Source of the DNA: Phanerodontia chrysosporium
Taxonomy: Eukaryota > Basidiomycota > Agaricomycetes > Polyporales > Phanerochaetaceae
Length of the DNA: 64,000 nt
NCBI GenBank assembly: GCA_001910725.1
Contig: MJGA01000015.1
Location: 248,001-312,000, forward strand
Direction: 5' to 3'
The notes beneath the pieces were generated by a model, which saw only the letters and a program-made list of their open reading frames with translations, searched no databases and was not told where the DNA came from. The position numbers and the translations under genes were made by a program. Position 1 is the stretch's first letter. The number at the start of each line of letters is the position of its first letter. Shown in pieces: positions 18,325 to 29,537 of this stretch.

Positions 18325-19524
18325 CTAGTCCAGCCACACGAAGCTGCTCCGCTGCGGGATATCCGTGTTCGTCGCGACGAGCTCGAGGTCGAGGCCGCCG
18401 TTGACGCGCTTGAACACCTTGGTGCCCGCGCTGCCGGCGACGCCGGCGGCGATGAGGAACTCGTTCTCGGGCCCGCCCAGCTGCATGCCGCGGACCTGCT
18501 CGAGGCCGGTGTAGACCTGCTGTACGAGGCGCAGCCGCGGCTCGAGCGCGAAGATCGCGATCGTGTCGCCGCGCGGGTCGACGTTGCCCGTGTTGCGGTT
18601 CGACGCGTAGATGAGTGGCTGTGGGAAGCTCGGGACCACTCCGCGAGGAGCACTTCGCCGGCGTGGAAGTCGCTCCCGGGAGGGATCGTCGGCGGCAGGA
18701 TGCTCGCGTTCGCGATCAGCGGCGTCGTCCCGTTCGGCGGCGAGGGTATGATCTGCTGCGTGAGCGTGCTCGAGAGCTCGTGCAGCACGTAAAGCATGTT
18801 GCCTGCGCCTCTATCAGTATTGGGCGTGCGCCGTGGACAAGGATGGCTGCGCACCGCGCGCGGCCATGTGCCGCGGCCCACTGCCCGTGGGCTGCTGGAT
18901 GAAGCCCTGGATCTTCCAGTCGCCCGGCGCGCCGTCCTCGACGAGCCGCCAGATCTTGTCTGCGCCGAGGTCTGGCACGAGCACCTCGAAACCGTGCTGC
19001 AGCGCCATGTGCGGGTGCGACTGGGTCACGCTCGGGAACGTGATTAGAGGCGCCGAGTTCGAGAAGTGCAGCGGGTCCGAGGTCATGGGGATGATCTTGC
19101 CGTTGCCTGTGTTGTACTGCGATGCGTCAGACGCTATGGCGCGAATAGGTGTGCGGGCGCGGGACGTACGTTCATGATAGCGACTTGCCCGTTGTTCAGC
19201 GCGGTCGCGAACGCAGGGGCGTCGCCGCCAGAAGACACGGTAGAAACGGGAGTGAGCACCCCCTGAGGACCGATAGTAAACGACTGGAGCGCTCCTGGCT
19301 CATCCTCATTTGTCGCACTGGGGGTATATCAGAAAACACCAGCTGACTCTGTCTGTAAACACATACTAGAGGATACTCTTGTTCGTAGGGTTCAACGATA
19401 GCCAAGATGGGTTGGCGTTGGTAGGTGACTGGTTCAGAACGGTCAAGGTGTTCGCGTCCGAGTTGAAGAGGTAAGAGACAACGAAGGAGGTGTACCCTCC
19501 GGCCAAGATAGTGAAGTTCACCAT
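18325..19524 (-). CDS. Lactonase-fold seven-bladed beta-propeller protein
   Basis: The protein belongs to the lactonase family (6-phosphogluconolactonase / carboxy-cis,cis-muconate cyclase type), probably cytosolic since no signal peptide is seen. The start at 19524 opens MVNFTILAGGYTSFV. Later exons give NEDEPGALQSFTIG, SSGGDAPAFATALNNGQVAIMN, QSHPHMALQHGFEVLVPDLGADKIW, LYVLHELSSTLTQQ, PLIYASNRNTGN and the end GTKVFKRVNGGLDLE...FVWLD. These are the blade-repeat hallmarks (SSGG..PA, PDLGAD, YASNRN). Introns lie near 19320, 19145 and 18830. Around 18637-18641 the frame changes between GEVLLAE and VPSFPQPLIYASNRN with no room for an intron; one missing G would restore it. The substrate is unknown. 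Confidence 0.85.
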
Positions 19525-20333
19525 CGCGAATGGATACGCAGGGACGTCGCAGAATTGCCGCATCGTCCCTGGGGCACTAGCTATAAGAGTAAACGGTGAC
19601 GGGCTTCTCTGCTGCCAATGAAGGATGCTCGGTGCACGCGAGAATAGTATGGCCGAGGGTAAGCCGTCCGATGACTGGGTCACCGCAACAGAAGGCGTGC
19701 GAGGGCATCACATGTGCAGCAAAGAAGCAGCGGAGGTGAGCGAAAGCGCGGTGAGCACCGGTTCGCGTGGATGGGTGGGGCGCACGCCAGGTAGACAGGC
19801 GAGAGTTCGGATGAAAGATCAGAGAATCTCGGGGTGAGCGCGATGTGGCGGACGACTTCTGTCCGTACCGAGCCTTTTCCGCTGCGAACAGAATCACCAG
19901 GAGTAATACATGAGTAGCGTCAGTGATAGATGCGAATACTTACCATTGAACACATGCAACGCTGCTTTCACTGGATCTTCGCATAGTCGCACAAGTGTCT
20001 GCGGCGTATAATATCAGGACCCCGAGGTTAGCAAGGACTCCGCGGCCTGTCACGTTAATACGCAAGAGTTGCGAAAACGCATGAATATCCTCTCCATACA
20101 AAGATCTTACACGAAGACCTACAACGGATGCAAACGACAGCCCAGCGAGGCTGCCAAGGTTTGCCCGTTGCCGGCGACGCTCCGTCCCTGACGCTCCCTG
20201 AAGATCCGTTCACGCGAACGTTGTGATCCAAAGCTGCGGGGCAAGTGCATGCAGGCCCATACATTTTGTGCGTCATGAAGGGAAGTCGATAGCATAAAAT
20301 CATACAAAAACAACCGAAAGCGAACAGGGAGGC
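19525..20333. other. Promoter side of the lactonase gene, eL24 3' flank
   Basis: An 0.8 kb gap without a recognisable gene. Both neighbours are on the minus strand, so it contains the lactonase promoter and the eL24 3' UTR. Confidence 0.5.
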
Positions 20334-20959
20334 TTAACGGCCGCCCTTGGAGCCCTTCATCTGCGCCTTCGAGACCTTGGGGCCAGATGCAACGTGTGCG
20401 GACTTGGGGCCCTGCAGACTGGTCAATCTCGAGGACCACGTAGATGAACATACAAGACGCACCTTGGTCTTCTCCTTCTTCTCCTCCTTGGCCTTCTTCT
20501 CGGCCTTTGCCTTCTCGATGGCAGAGGCGCGCTGGGCAGCCCGGACCTGGGCGGACTGGTTCCGGCGGGCAGCGATGGCAGCAAGGTCGGCACCAACAAT
20601 GCCGCGCTGGTGCTTCACGGTCTTGCGTGACCGCTTCTTGGCAACCTCCTCCGTGATACCCTTCTTGTGCATGCGCCTGTACACCTGTGTCCAGGCGATC
20701 TTGCGGGGGTTCTTGCGCTGCAGGAAGAGCGACTCAGTCTTCGAGGTCGAGAACCGGAAGATCTGCATGAACGCGGGGTGAATAGGATTCTCATTCGCGA
20801 ATGCGCTATTGCTGCACCTTGCTGTCGCCACGGACGAAGAGGCGACCCTTCGAGGGGTAGATCCGGTAGCCGGAGAACGAGTCGATCTCGACCTTCTATA
20901 CTCATACGGATAGTTAATCGTGAAAGCTTGCGTGCAGTGAGACTGGGTGAACGTACCAT
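20334..20959 (-). CDS. 60S ribosomal protein eL24
   Basis: A large-subunit ribosomal protein of 152 aa from four exons (20957-20959, 20818-20895, 20463-20762, 20334-20411). Exon 1 is only the start codon: ATG is followed at once by a GTACGT donor, and exon 2 begins with KVEIDSFSGYRIYPSKG, the canonical eL24 N-terminus. Further hallmarks are FLQRKNPRKIAWTQVYRR and the basic, Ala/Lys-rich C-terminal half ending GSKGGR. Introns are 61, 55 and 51 nt, all GT..AG. Head-to-head arrangement with the exonuclease gene (21671) makes 20960-21670 a shared promoter region. Confidence 0.97.
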
Positions 20960-21670
20960 CTGTAACAAAGCGACCGGACAAAGCACGTCGTGAGCATTCT
21001 TGCACGGTCGAACTCGAGGAGCGTCGGTACGGGAGGCAGCACCATCCGCCTTGGCCGAACGTCATCCACCCTCCAAAGCCACCATCCACCTCAAAATACG
21101 GCCAAAATTCCACTCTTTCGCGTCCCAGCGATCCGACACAGCCCTCCCGTACGACGTCCAAGCATAATTTCGTGCTCACCTTGAGGAATGGCGGGGTTGG
21201 TGGACCTTTGGATACCGCTGCTTGCTTCCCGGAACGGACTAGACGCGGGCGCCCAGTCCCGTACTACGCGCGCTTCACCCAATCCGGCGCGCGCTTGGCC
21301 GTGGCCGGATGTGGACATGCATCAATGATCCCGATTTTTCCCAGACGCCGACGGTGACTGGGACAGCCGGGTCTGCGGGAGAGCTTCGCGAATTGCTCTT
21401 GCTCTGTACTCCTGCCTTGGGACCCGCACAACCCGTGACCCTTCGCTTCACTCGTCTGCGACTACCGCCTCTACTCTACTCAATATTAGGAGTGCCTCCT
21501 ACTCCCTCGAAGAGTGCGTGTGCCCCCTTGCCGGGTCAAGTGAGCTGTCGCTGATAATTTCGCGCAGCCCGCTTTTTTGCTTCTCGGATGGTGAAAATGC
21601 TGCATATATCGCTCTACTCTGATTGAACGGTCTACTCTCTATTCGACTCCCCTGCCCTCGCCTGTTCCGT
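20960..21670. promoter_or_regulatory. Divergent promoter, eL24 / exonuclease
   Basis: 0.7 kb between divergent start codons. It holds the promoter and 5' UTR of the ribosomal protein gene and of the exonuclease gene. No gene-like reading frame is seen. Confidence 0.5.
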
Positions 21671-22768
21671 ATGCCTGCCCCGCAGACCGTTCCCTCCTCT
21701 CCCGTCCCCCTGAACTATGTCTACTGTGACAGTCCCGCCACTTATGCATCGGCGGTGTGGTTGTTGCGTAGCGCACCTTACCTGATCCTCGACTGCGAAG
21801 GATACAACCTTGGTAGAGCTGGAGGCTGTGTCACGCTCATATGTGTCGGCACACCGTTCGCAGAGCATATCTTTCTCTTCGACCTCCTCAGCCCCCTCAT
21901 CACCAGCAGAGACGTCTACCTCCTGCTTCATCTGTTATGCGACCCGACTCTGCTCAAGGTCGTGTGGGATGGACGGATGGACTTTCTCGAAATTTTGACG
22001 AGCTACGGTGTAGCACTAGATGGGGTGCTGGACCTCCAGGTAGCAGAAGTGGCCTCGAGGCAGACGGTGCGAGGTGAAGGGGAGAGAGACCGTATAGAGC
22101 GACTCCGGCGTTCCTACATCTCACAGCAGCTATTCAAGAAGGAGCAATTGCAAGACCTACACGCGGTCATTGGGCTGCAAAGATGCTGGGTCGACTGTGG
22201 CTACGCGCGCGAGGTCGGCAAAGATCGTGAGTCCATATTCTTTTCTGAGGCCTCGTCGTTGACCAGCAGTTCGTTCGTAGCCCAAGTAATGTCAATGCAC
22301 AAGAACCGCGGCTGCGACATGTGGCTCCGGCGGCCTCTCACCGAACAGCTCCTGCAGTACGCGGCGAAAGACATCCTCCTCATCGGCGTGCTCTACCCCC
22401 ACTTCGACCGCAACGGCTGGATCCCGAAGGACGACGCGGGCTACAGCCGGCTCATGCGCCAGAGCCAGCGGTACATTGCCGCGCACCGCGAGCAGGGCAA
22501 GTCGCTCGAGACGGACGTCTTCCGGCCGTGCGCGATCATGCCGCTCGACACCCTCACGGAGCCGCTCGGGCCCCTGCACCGGTGCCACGCCTGCAACCGC
22601 TCCCTATCCGTGGCCGCATTCGAGACCTGCCCAGGCGTCGCTCCGTCCTCACCCGGCTCTGGGTCTGCGCCGCGCCGCACCGTGCTGCGCCGACCGCGCT
22701 GCCGCCTGTGCACCCTCCTGGCCGCGAAGAATGGGCTCAAGGTGGACGATAGGTGGCTTGTGACATGA
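21671..22768 (+). CDS. DEDDy 3'-5' exonuclease-domain protein with C-terminal Cys motifs
   Basis: An RNase D/Egl-type exonuclease domain fills about residues 15-240. Exo I is LDCEGYNLGR (DxE), Exo II is VVWDGRMDFLEI, and Exo III is LLQYAAKDILLIG with the Tyr and Asp of the DEDDy class. After it, CHACNRSL and CRLCTLL form a CxxC...CxxC pair that may bind zinc. A 54-nt GT..AG intron (about 22228-22281) keeps the frame open, so the uninterrupted ORF over-predicts by 18 residues; splicing joins GKD to PQVMSMHK. The first in-frame ATG is at 21623, but 21671 gives the more usual short N-terminus. Similar to metazoan EXD1 and plant WEX-like proteins; the substrate is not evident. Confidence 0.85.
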   Translation: MPAPQTVPSSPVPLNYVYCDSPATYASAVWLLRSAPYLILDCEGYNLGRAGGCVTLICVGTPFAEHIFLFDLLSPLITSRDVYLLLHLLCDPTLLKVVWDGRMDFLEILTSYGVALDGVLDLQVAEVASRQTVRGEGERDRIERLRRSYISQQLFKKEQLQDLHAVIGLQRCWVDCGYAREVGKDRESIFFSEASSLTSSSFVAQVMSMHKNRGCDMWLRRPLTEQLLQYAAKDILLIGVLYPHFDRNGWIPKDDAGYSRLMRQSQRYIAAHREQGKSLETDVFRPCAIMPLDTLTEPLGPLHRCHACNRSLSVAAFETCPGVAPSSPGSGSAPRRTVLRRPRCRLCTLLAAKNGLKVDDRWLVT

Positions 22769-23038
22769 GAACAATTACCCCCCGCCTCAGCAACATCCCA
22801 GCTCCTCTTTACCTTGTCTTATCGGACAGTATCACTGCCCCTGTACTATGACAGTAAGTTCTTCAGTGGTCCTGTTTATTTCCTTCTTTTCTTTATGTGT
22901 TGTGTGTATCTAGGTGTGCTGTATGTCTATCCTTTTCCCTTCCGACCGTCTCTTGATTTTCGTGCATGATACAGTAATAATAATATTTTACATCTGGTGG
23001 GTCATGGGTACTGTACACGAGTTGAGAAGGTTTTGCGG

Positions 23039-23924
23039 CTATGAGTCTGACTTTGCGGAACATTGGTTGAGAGCGGCGCCGCAGAACTGAGCAACGAGCA
23101 GCCAGAGAAGGAACTGCCATGGCGAATGTAAGCACAGAAGGACATACGTAGTGAAGGCGAGACCGCACCAGACCGACGACGACGCTGAGGCCGAGAATCT
23201 TGGTGTTCTTCCACCACATGCTGCGGCGGACGGTGCGCGCGCCGCGGCGGAAGGCGGTTGCCTGGCTGGCCATGTTGTCCGTCTTGTCGACGAGGAGCTC
23301 GATACGCTCACCGCGGGAGAGGATCTGCTCGACGTTCTGCACCATGATGTCCTTGACCTGCGCCAGCTCGGACTGCGCGCGCGCGAGCTCGTCCGTCGGC
23401 GGCGCGGTGTTGTACTGCTCCATCAGCTGCGCGATGACGGGCCCGAACGTGCCCTGTAGCGCGTACGCGGGCGTGTCGGCGGAGGACGAGGACGGCAGGG
23501 CGGCGCTTGTGAACCTGCGCTGGAGCTCGGCGAGGAAGGTGAAGGGCATGCGTCTGGCGTGTGCCGTGAGCTCCAAGCATGCACGGTCAGCTGCACGCGG
23601 ACGCACCTTCCAGCAGAGTCGTCGGCCATGACGAGATAGACAAAGCCGCCTTCTGAGATGTAGTGAAAGAGGTATTGTTCCCAGACATAGGTCAGCTTGC
23701 TGTTGTTCGGGGTATCTTGGAGAGGATGGTCTGTGTAGCTGTATCGGACCGGTCAACAGTGTGTTCCTGGCGTGCAGGATAGAGAGCGCACCTTGCGAGA
23801 AGTCCCGTGTGCCGCTTTGGTGCTCGGCGAGGACGGTCGAGCCGCGAGCAACGAGCGCATGTATCTAGAGCCGTGTTCAGGACGCACTCCGGCAGCTGTG
23901 AGACGTGCGACATACCAGCGACAT
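23039..23924 (-). CDS. Longin-type R-SNARE (VAMP7/Nyv1-like)
   Basis: A membrane-fusion SNARE. Exon 1 is just 9 nt (MSL), then IHALVARGSTVLAEH begins a longin domain running through LTYVWEQYLFHYISEGGFVYLVMADD and LAELQRRF. The SNARE motif (ELAQVKDIMVQNVEQILSRG) has the zero-layer Arg in ILSRGERIELL, so it is an R-SNARE. After WWKNTKI a 55-nt intron (near 23115-23169) must be removed to give the transmembrane anchor LGLSVVVGLFLLWLLVAQF and a short lumenal tail ending at the TAG at 23039. VAMP7-like is my reading because longin, SNARE and anchor are all present; Ykt6 lacks an anchor. It is divergent from SEC61B with about 220 bp between starts. Confidence 0.93.
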
Positions 23925-24142
23925 GGCGGAGGTGGTGAGTGGATAACTTGGCAGAGTGGGGAGCACAGTCCGCGATGCCGGGTGGCGTTTACGGCGGCCA
24001 CGTGGTCGGAGTGCCTCCACGTGGAAAGGGACGGTCGTGGCTTGCCAGCGCAGGCCAGCGCACCCTCTCACTCCCAACCACCTCGCCCGCCATGGTATGT
24101 CCCCGCCGCGCCTCCCTGCTTGTCTCTGCAGCGTTCTGAAGC

Positions 24143-24560
24143 ATGTCGTCCCCGCAGTCTGACTCAGAGCCGTCCCGTCCCGTCGCCCGCCCGGCCGCTA
24201 CTGGAAAACCGCCTGGTGCTCAAGTGCGGTACGTGCATTCAACCATATTCCGTCGCAATCATTCGCTGAGGTGTGTCCTCGGCTAGCCGGAGGGCTGCAG
24301 GCGGAAGCCAGGTCTCGAAGCCCAACTCGGCTCGCGCGGCAGGTGCTGGCGGCTCATCCAACACCATGTTGAAGCTCTACACGGACGACTCGCCGGGGCT
24401 CCGAGTGTGCGTCCCACGCCCTTCGCAACCTCTGACCGTACTGACTGTCTGTCTGTCTTGCAGTGACCCCTTCATCGTCCTCGTCCTCTCCCTCTCCTTC
24501 ATCGCCTCTATCTTCTTCCTCCACATATCCGCCAAGATCATCCGCGCCTTCACCAAATAG
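24143..24560 (+). CDS. Sec61 beta subunit of the ER translocon
   Basis: The small tail-anchored subunit of the Sec61 channel, 100 aa from three exons (24143-24228, 24287-24406, 24464-24560). The disordered N-terminus is followed by the conserved GGSSNTMLKLYTDDSPGLRVDPF signature and one membrane segment (VLVLSLSFIASIFFLHISA) ending KIIRAFTK. The second intron splits the Val codon between GLR and DPF, and only the GTGCGT donor avoids a stop. A possible 5' UTR intron (GTATGT near 24094 to CTGCAG at 24130) precedes the start. Confidence 0.97.
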
Positions 24561-25064
24561 GCCCGCTTTGTCCGGACGCAGGGGCGGCGCACCCCGTGGC
24601 GAGGATACCCTGTACTCCTTGTATAAAACTATCTTAGTCTCGTGCATGTTCGGTCCCTTTTCTTCGCCGAATGTAACTAGTTCCCTCGGGCACGCGACGG
24701 GCAGCGAACTCTATTCCCGACGACGACCTGGGCCTCAGGGTCACCCGACAGCATCCGGAAAGCGAGTTCTCGCCGGTTACTCAACGTTCAGCCATTCACG
24801 CTGTCGCTCAGAAGCACTCGCAGCCGTCGAACAAGTCCCTGGCTCCGTGCTCAGTCGATCGAGAAGTCAACAGGTGTAACCATGGGATAAAATACAACGT
24901 ATGGAGGGGTTTCCATGAAGGCTATGGTACATGCGTTGGATTATGCGAAGCGCGACTCTGCCAGATACTAATAATAAGTCTGTCACAATGCAAAGTACAG
25001 CTGCCATGAGCTGCGAAGAGTGGTGGGGTATGATGAAAGACATGGAGAGGAACCATAAGAGGGT
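24561..25064. other. Converging 3' ends, SEC61B / RING gene
   Basis: About 500 bases between converging genes, no reading frame of interest; expected to be the two 3' UTRs. Confidence 0.5.
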
Positions 25065-27057
25065 TCAAAGGGGAGCAAGCATACTACGCCGGCGTGCGCT
25101 GCGGCTCCTGCTGCATTGCCCAGAACTGGCGCGAGAGCCCCGACGGCTGGGGCCCCGCGGCGGTGGGAGAGGTGCTCGACCTCCCCGGATGCTGCCCGAG
25201 ACGGACGGGCGGCGGGCATGGTACATCGACGACTGAGCAAGCGGGGTATGTGCCGGTGCGTACGCCTCGCGGTGTTCCACGCGTTCGCGCGCAGGCGACG
25301 TTTGCATGGGCGACGGTGCCGGGGGCTCCTTGTGCGACAGGCTCCGTGCGCGCTCGCGCTCGGCCTGCATCGCGGCGGTGCTCGCGCGGGAGAGGCCCGG
25401 GCGCGGTGCCGCGGCGCGCGCGGCGGACGCGGCGGACGGTGCGTCGGGCGACGGGTGGCGCGAGATGGACGCGGTGCCGTCCGGCGAGCGCGGCTTCGGC
25501 GGGTCGAAGGCGTCGAGGCTCGGGAGGTGCTGCAGCTCGAGCAGCTCGCGCAGCTGCTGCTGCTGCGTGCGCGCGCGCTCGGCCTCGTCCTGCTCCCGCA
25601 GCTGCGCGGCGGAGCTCACGGACGGGCGCCGCAGCGAGGGGCGCCGCGCGGGCGGGGACGTCATCGCAAAGTCCTCCGTGCGCTCCTTCTCGCGCGGCGT
25701 GTACTGGAAGGACGTGTTCGGCGACGACGAGCAGCTCGCCATGTGCACGTCGCGCATGGACGACGTGCTGCTCATGCGTGGCATTGGTGGACGGATCTGG
25801 ATGGGATCGATGGTGCGCCGCATGTAGGCGTTGGGCCGCTTGCTTTTCAGGTCCTCGATGTCGCTGTCTTCTGCGGTCAGCGGCCGGAAGTTCTGGCGGT
25901 TCGGTAGGTTCGAGACGGGAAGAGTGGCGGTCGTGGGTATCGGTGACAATTGGAAGTGATCATCCTCGTGCTCCTCGTCCAACGGCTGCGCGTCCTCGTT
26001 AACGATGGACATCGGCTCATCGACGGATCGCTCAGTGAAGTAGTGGTGAGATTCCACCACGCGTGGAGGGGTAGGTAATGGGTTGCGAATAGCCTTGAGG
26101 TGACTCAATTCAGCATTAAGTTCCTTGAGCTCGTCGGCGAGACGTTTGCATTCTGCAACACGCCCATCGTACTGCAACAAAGGAGTTGTCAGGATACAAC
26201 CGCATTTGCATGACAGCGGGCTTACTTTCCTGCAAAAGGGCAGAAAATGTCAGACGATCGCTGCGATGGAACGATGAAGCAGTACTCACTCTCTCCACTC
26301 CTTATCCATGCGGTCGTAGGAGTCGCGCAGGTTGCGCTCGATGCTCATGGCCTTTTCCATCTCGTTTACCCGCTTCTGTGCCAACTCTTGGTACTTTTCT
26401 TCGCCAGAGCGGATCTTCTCGTTCAGCTCCTCGGACTCAGCCCGGAGCTCCAGGATGGTCGCCTTCTCCTCCTTGACCTTGTACTGCAGGTCGGTATACT
26501 TGAACAGGAGAAGGTACGCCGCGCGCAGGTCGGCGTGCTGTGCGCATGCCAACAATAAGCGTCTATCGCACCGGGACGGGACGACAAGGCGCACCTCATC
26601 GGACGGCTGCGTCGACAGCCACTTCCGGACCTCGTCCAGGAAGTCGCGGACCTCAGTCGCCTTCGCGCCGTCGAGCACGATGCGGGTTATCCGCGTGTGG
26701 AAGTCCCGTGCGGGGGTGGGGAACTCGTTGTAGCCCGAGTCTGGAGACCCGGGCGCCGACGAGTGGTGGAGGGGCGTGCTCGGCCGGCTGCACTTGTCGA
26801 TGTGCAGCTTGCGGACGTCGTCGTACTGGAAGGGCGTCCGGCAGAGGGGGCAATTCTGCCTCGTCAGCGAGCGCAGACACCTGGCGGAGCGGACAACGAA
26901 GGCAGCGGTCAGCGCACGGCGGCGATGAGCACGCTGCGCGGGCATCGGACGCACCTGAGACAGAACGTGTGCCCGCAAGCTATGGCATGAGGGACGTTGG
27001 GCCGCCATAGCCTTCCAGACAGACATCGCACACCGAGTTGGGATGGAGGACGATCAT
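25065..27057 (-). CDS. RING-finger coiled-coil protein, copy 1
   Basis: A probable E3 ubiquitin ligase. The start at 27057 opens MIVLHPNSVCDVCLE. The C3HC4 RING is CxxC (CDVC), CGHTFC, CLR and CPLC (NCPLCRTPF), split by an intron just after CGHTFCLR. Then come a helical region, a coiled coil (KVKEEKATILELRAESEELN, 26290-26520) and a long Ser/Pro/Arg-rich tail with Gln runs (25065-26160). It is a paralogue of the gene at 29538-32479, which it faces. Between CDVCLEGYGG and PNVPHAIACGH the frame is off by one; one extra base in the GGG at 26999-27001 would restore a continuous RING as in the paralogue. The last residues may also be frame-shifted (an alternative frame ends QQEPQRTPA). Target unknown. 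Confidence 0.82.
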
Positions 27058-29537
27058 GGTCGACAGCGGGGGCCTGCAGCGGGCGGGGAGAGGTCCCATG
27101 AGATTTAAGCTAGGACTGATCGCCTAGCATAGTTCGCGTGCCGGCCAGGCCTGCAGCACAGAGCCGAAGGACATGCTACACAGTAATGTCGCCCGGTGCA
27201 CGAGGCGTCTGTGACAGATCGGGAGCCTATCTGGGTGTGTATTGTGGGGTGTCTTCGGAGACGCTTCCACTTGTCCAGCACGGTAGCTGTAGCCCGACCC
27301 ATTGGAACAGTTTCGGAGCGTCCTGAGCGGATTGACCATCACAGTAAGGGTTGCCAGATGAGGTCAGGGAGCGATAAGCCATCGGACCTTGCTTGAGCGG
27401 CAGACGCGGGTACGTCTACGACGCCATCCTGAACCATCCACTTCAGCGTTCAGCACAGGAGCAGCTGCTCCATGCTGGAGGGAAAACACGCGCACAGGCC
27501 GGCCCCTAGGAGTGGAGGTCAGCCATGGGCATTCGGACTTCGGAACGACCCGTCCTCGTGGTTTAAACGTGTACAGTTATCTATGCGGGGCAATTGCGGT
27601 CAATTATAATATGTCTGTGTGAAGGCAAGCGACGATAGCAGATGCCATAACGACAGATAGCGCATGGTATGGGCACTACGCGGCCTTGTCGCAAGAGCGT
27701 GTCGCGAGCAGCACATAGAACGCGGTACGGCGGACCCAAGAAAGGCGGCGCTTCCGACTGTTCCTGGGCACAGAGAAGGGAAATGGCGCAAATGTGACAC
27801 GTACTGTACTGGTGACAAGCCGCGAGGACGGAATTCCATCTGCTTCGCTCTTGAGATGTCGCCGAAGCTTAGGGTGGCGGTGGACGGTGGGAAGGAGTCT
27901 GAGGAACAATCCGAGGCGTTTGCTGCAGTAGACAGAACTGAGCTTCCGTGCACGAGTCTCGGAAGCTTTGGTATGGCGGCCAAAGGCAATATTATTGGAG
28001 AAGGTTCTCGTGAGAAGTAGATCCCGGCTCCCATGAACCACGATCGAGATGAACGCAGTCATAGGGGTACGGACGTCGTAGGTCGGAACACGAGCAGCGG
28101 AAAAAGACGAAGGATGCTTGGTGGATATAGTCTGAAATCTACCAGCCAGGCCGTCCTATTTACATGCTGAAGATTATTTGGCGACGGCGCGGTGGGATGT
28201 AGCTGCGTACGAGCACGTGAACCTCGATGCGACATCGCATAAGGCGACAACGGGCACGCGGCTGCACGGTGGTGGTATGATGGCGGGAGCACGTTTGCGT
28301 AAGTCTGCTTGCCGAGGGATCCGTACGTTAGGCCCCTAGCATTGCAAACTTTGCTATGCACGGTCGAGGCGAAAGTTGCGCATGAGCGGTGCGGAAAAGA
28401 ACAAGTGTAGTCCGCCTGGCTCGACCCTGAGAAATGTATAAGCAAGCGTTTTGTTGGGAGCATTCTCTACCTCGGAATCAGCAACCAGTCGACAGTCCAA
28501 CGCTGTCCGTAGTTGCTTGGAAAGGGTTTGTGGAAAGGCTAAAGGGCTTAGCGAAATGAGCACAGTAACCAGGAGCCAGTCCATTCAGTTCCTTACCATT
28601 TCCGCCCTTGTTATATGAAAGCGTTCGAAAAGAACGTTCATCAATCTACTGTCCTAAAGGCCTGGTTCCGCGATAACGGTCCCATCCCTCAGATTAAAGG
28701 CACCGTGGACGGCGACTTGGTCTGATTGCTCACGCACAGTAACCTTGGCACATATCTTGCGTATCGGTGGCAGACAAAAACCAGTGGAACATGGCAACAG
28801 TAGACAATTTGGTAGCTGCGACATGTAGTGGTGACGAGGGCAAACGGTGGAGGCGGCGGAGGGCGGCGAGCGGGAGGAGGGTGACGGTAGTCACGCTACG
28901 TGACCGTTACTTGCTGTGTGTTACCTTGCTTGTCAAGGTCTCTCTCGTGTGTCACAATTCATTAAAACTCCGACGCCAACTCACCGGAGTTCGCCGTAGT
29001 TATGTCACATCACGCATAACGTCACTTTACCTGAAAGCTGAGCTGCGGCGACTGCGGCAAGCTGGAGAGCTAGATTTGATTGCACAGGTTGTTGAGAAGT
29101 GTGCTACTACTTAGTCCACACAATTTGTAGCTTTGGAGTCTGAGGAAATAGTCATATGTCTCGTTGCAAGCTGTTGTCTGCGTGACGTCACAAATCACGG
29201 CGGGACTGATAGAGGCCTGGGGCTGCGCGAGGCGGCCTGCCAAGGCCTAAGTTCTGTGTTAAATCCACCAGTGTGTAGGGTAGGCATCGAACTGCAGCTT
29301 GCGCTGTCCTCCGTGGCTGCACATTCTTTTCCCAGACAAGCAAGGTTGCTGCCGCCAAGGCGGCGCTTCACGAGTAGCAGTCGTTACTGTCACTGTCACG
29401 TCTGCCTCGAGGTGCGAGGACGCGGGTTGTGAGTACGCTGTCGCCCCGTACCTCGTTGTCCTAGTCGCCCACCTTCAGAGATTCCCCCGTGCAAAGTCCT
29501 AAGGTTTTCGTCCGCCGAGCTGCGGTAAGGGGCGTCG
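27058..29537. promoter_or_regulatory. Intergenic region between divergent RING paralogues
   Basis: 2.5 kb between two head-to-head genes with no supported gene. The stretch 28880-29200 is rich in GTCAC/GTGAC words, including a perfect inverted repeat (GTCACG-CTA-CGTGAC, 28890-28904) and a TGACGTCA palindrome (29183-29190) that matches the CRE/bZIP consensus. The word CGTCTGCCTCGAG appears near 29398 and again inside the RING exon near 29569. Confidence 0.4.

Noticed and set aside
29385..29420. Possible second start of a RING gene (CHVCLE) near 29398
   Set aside because: Matches only one short word of the true RING exon at 29569 and runs into a stop; probably chance.
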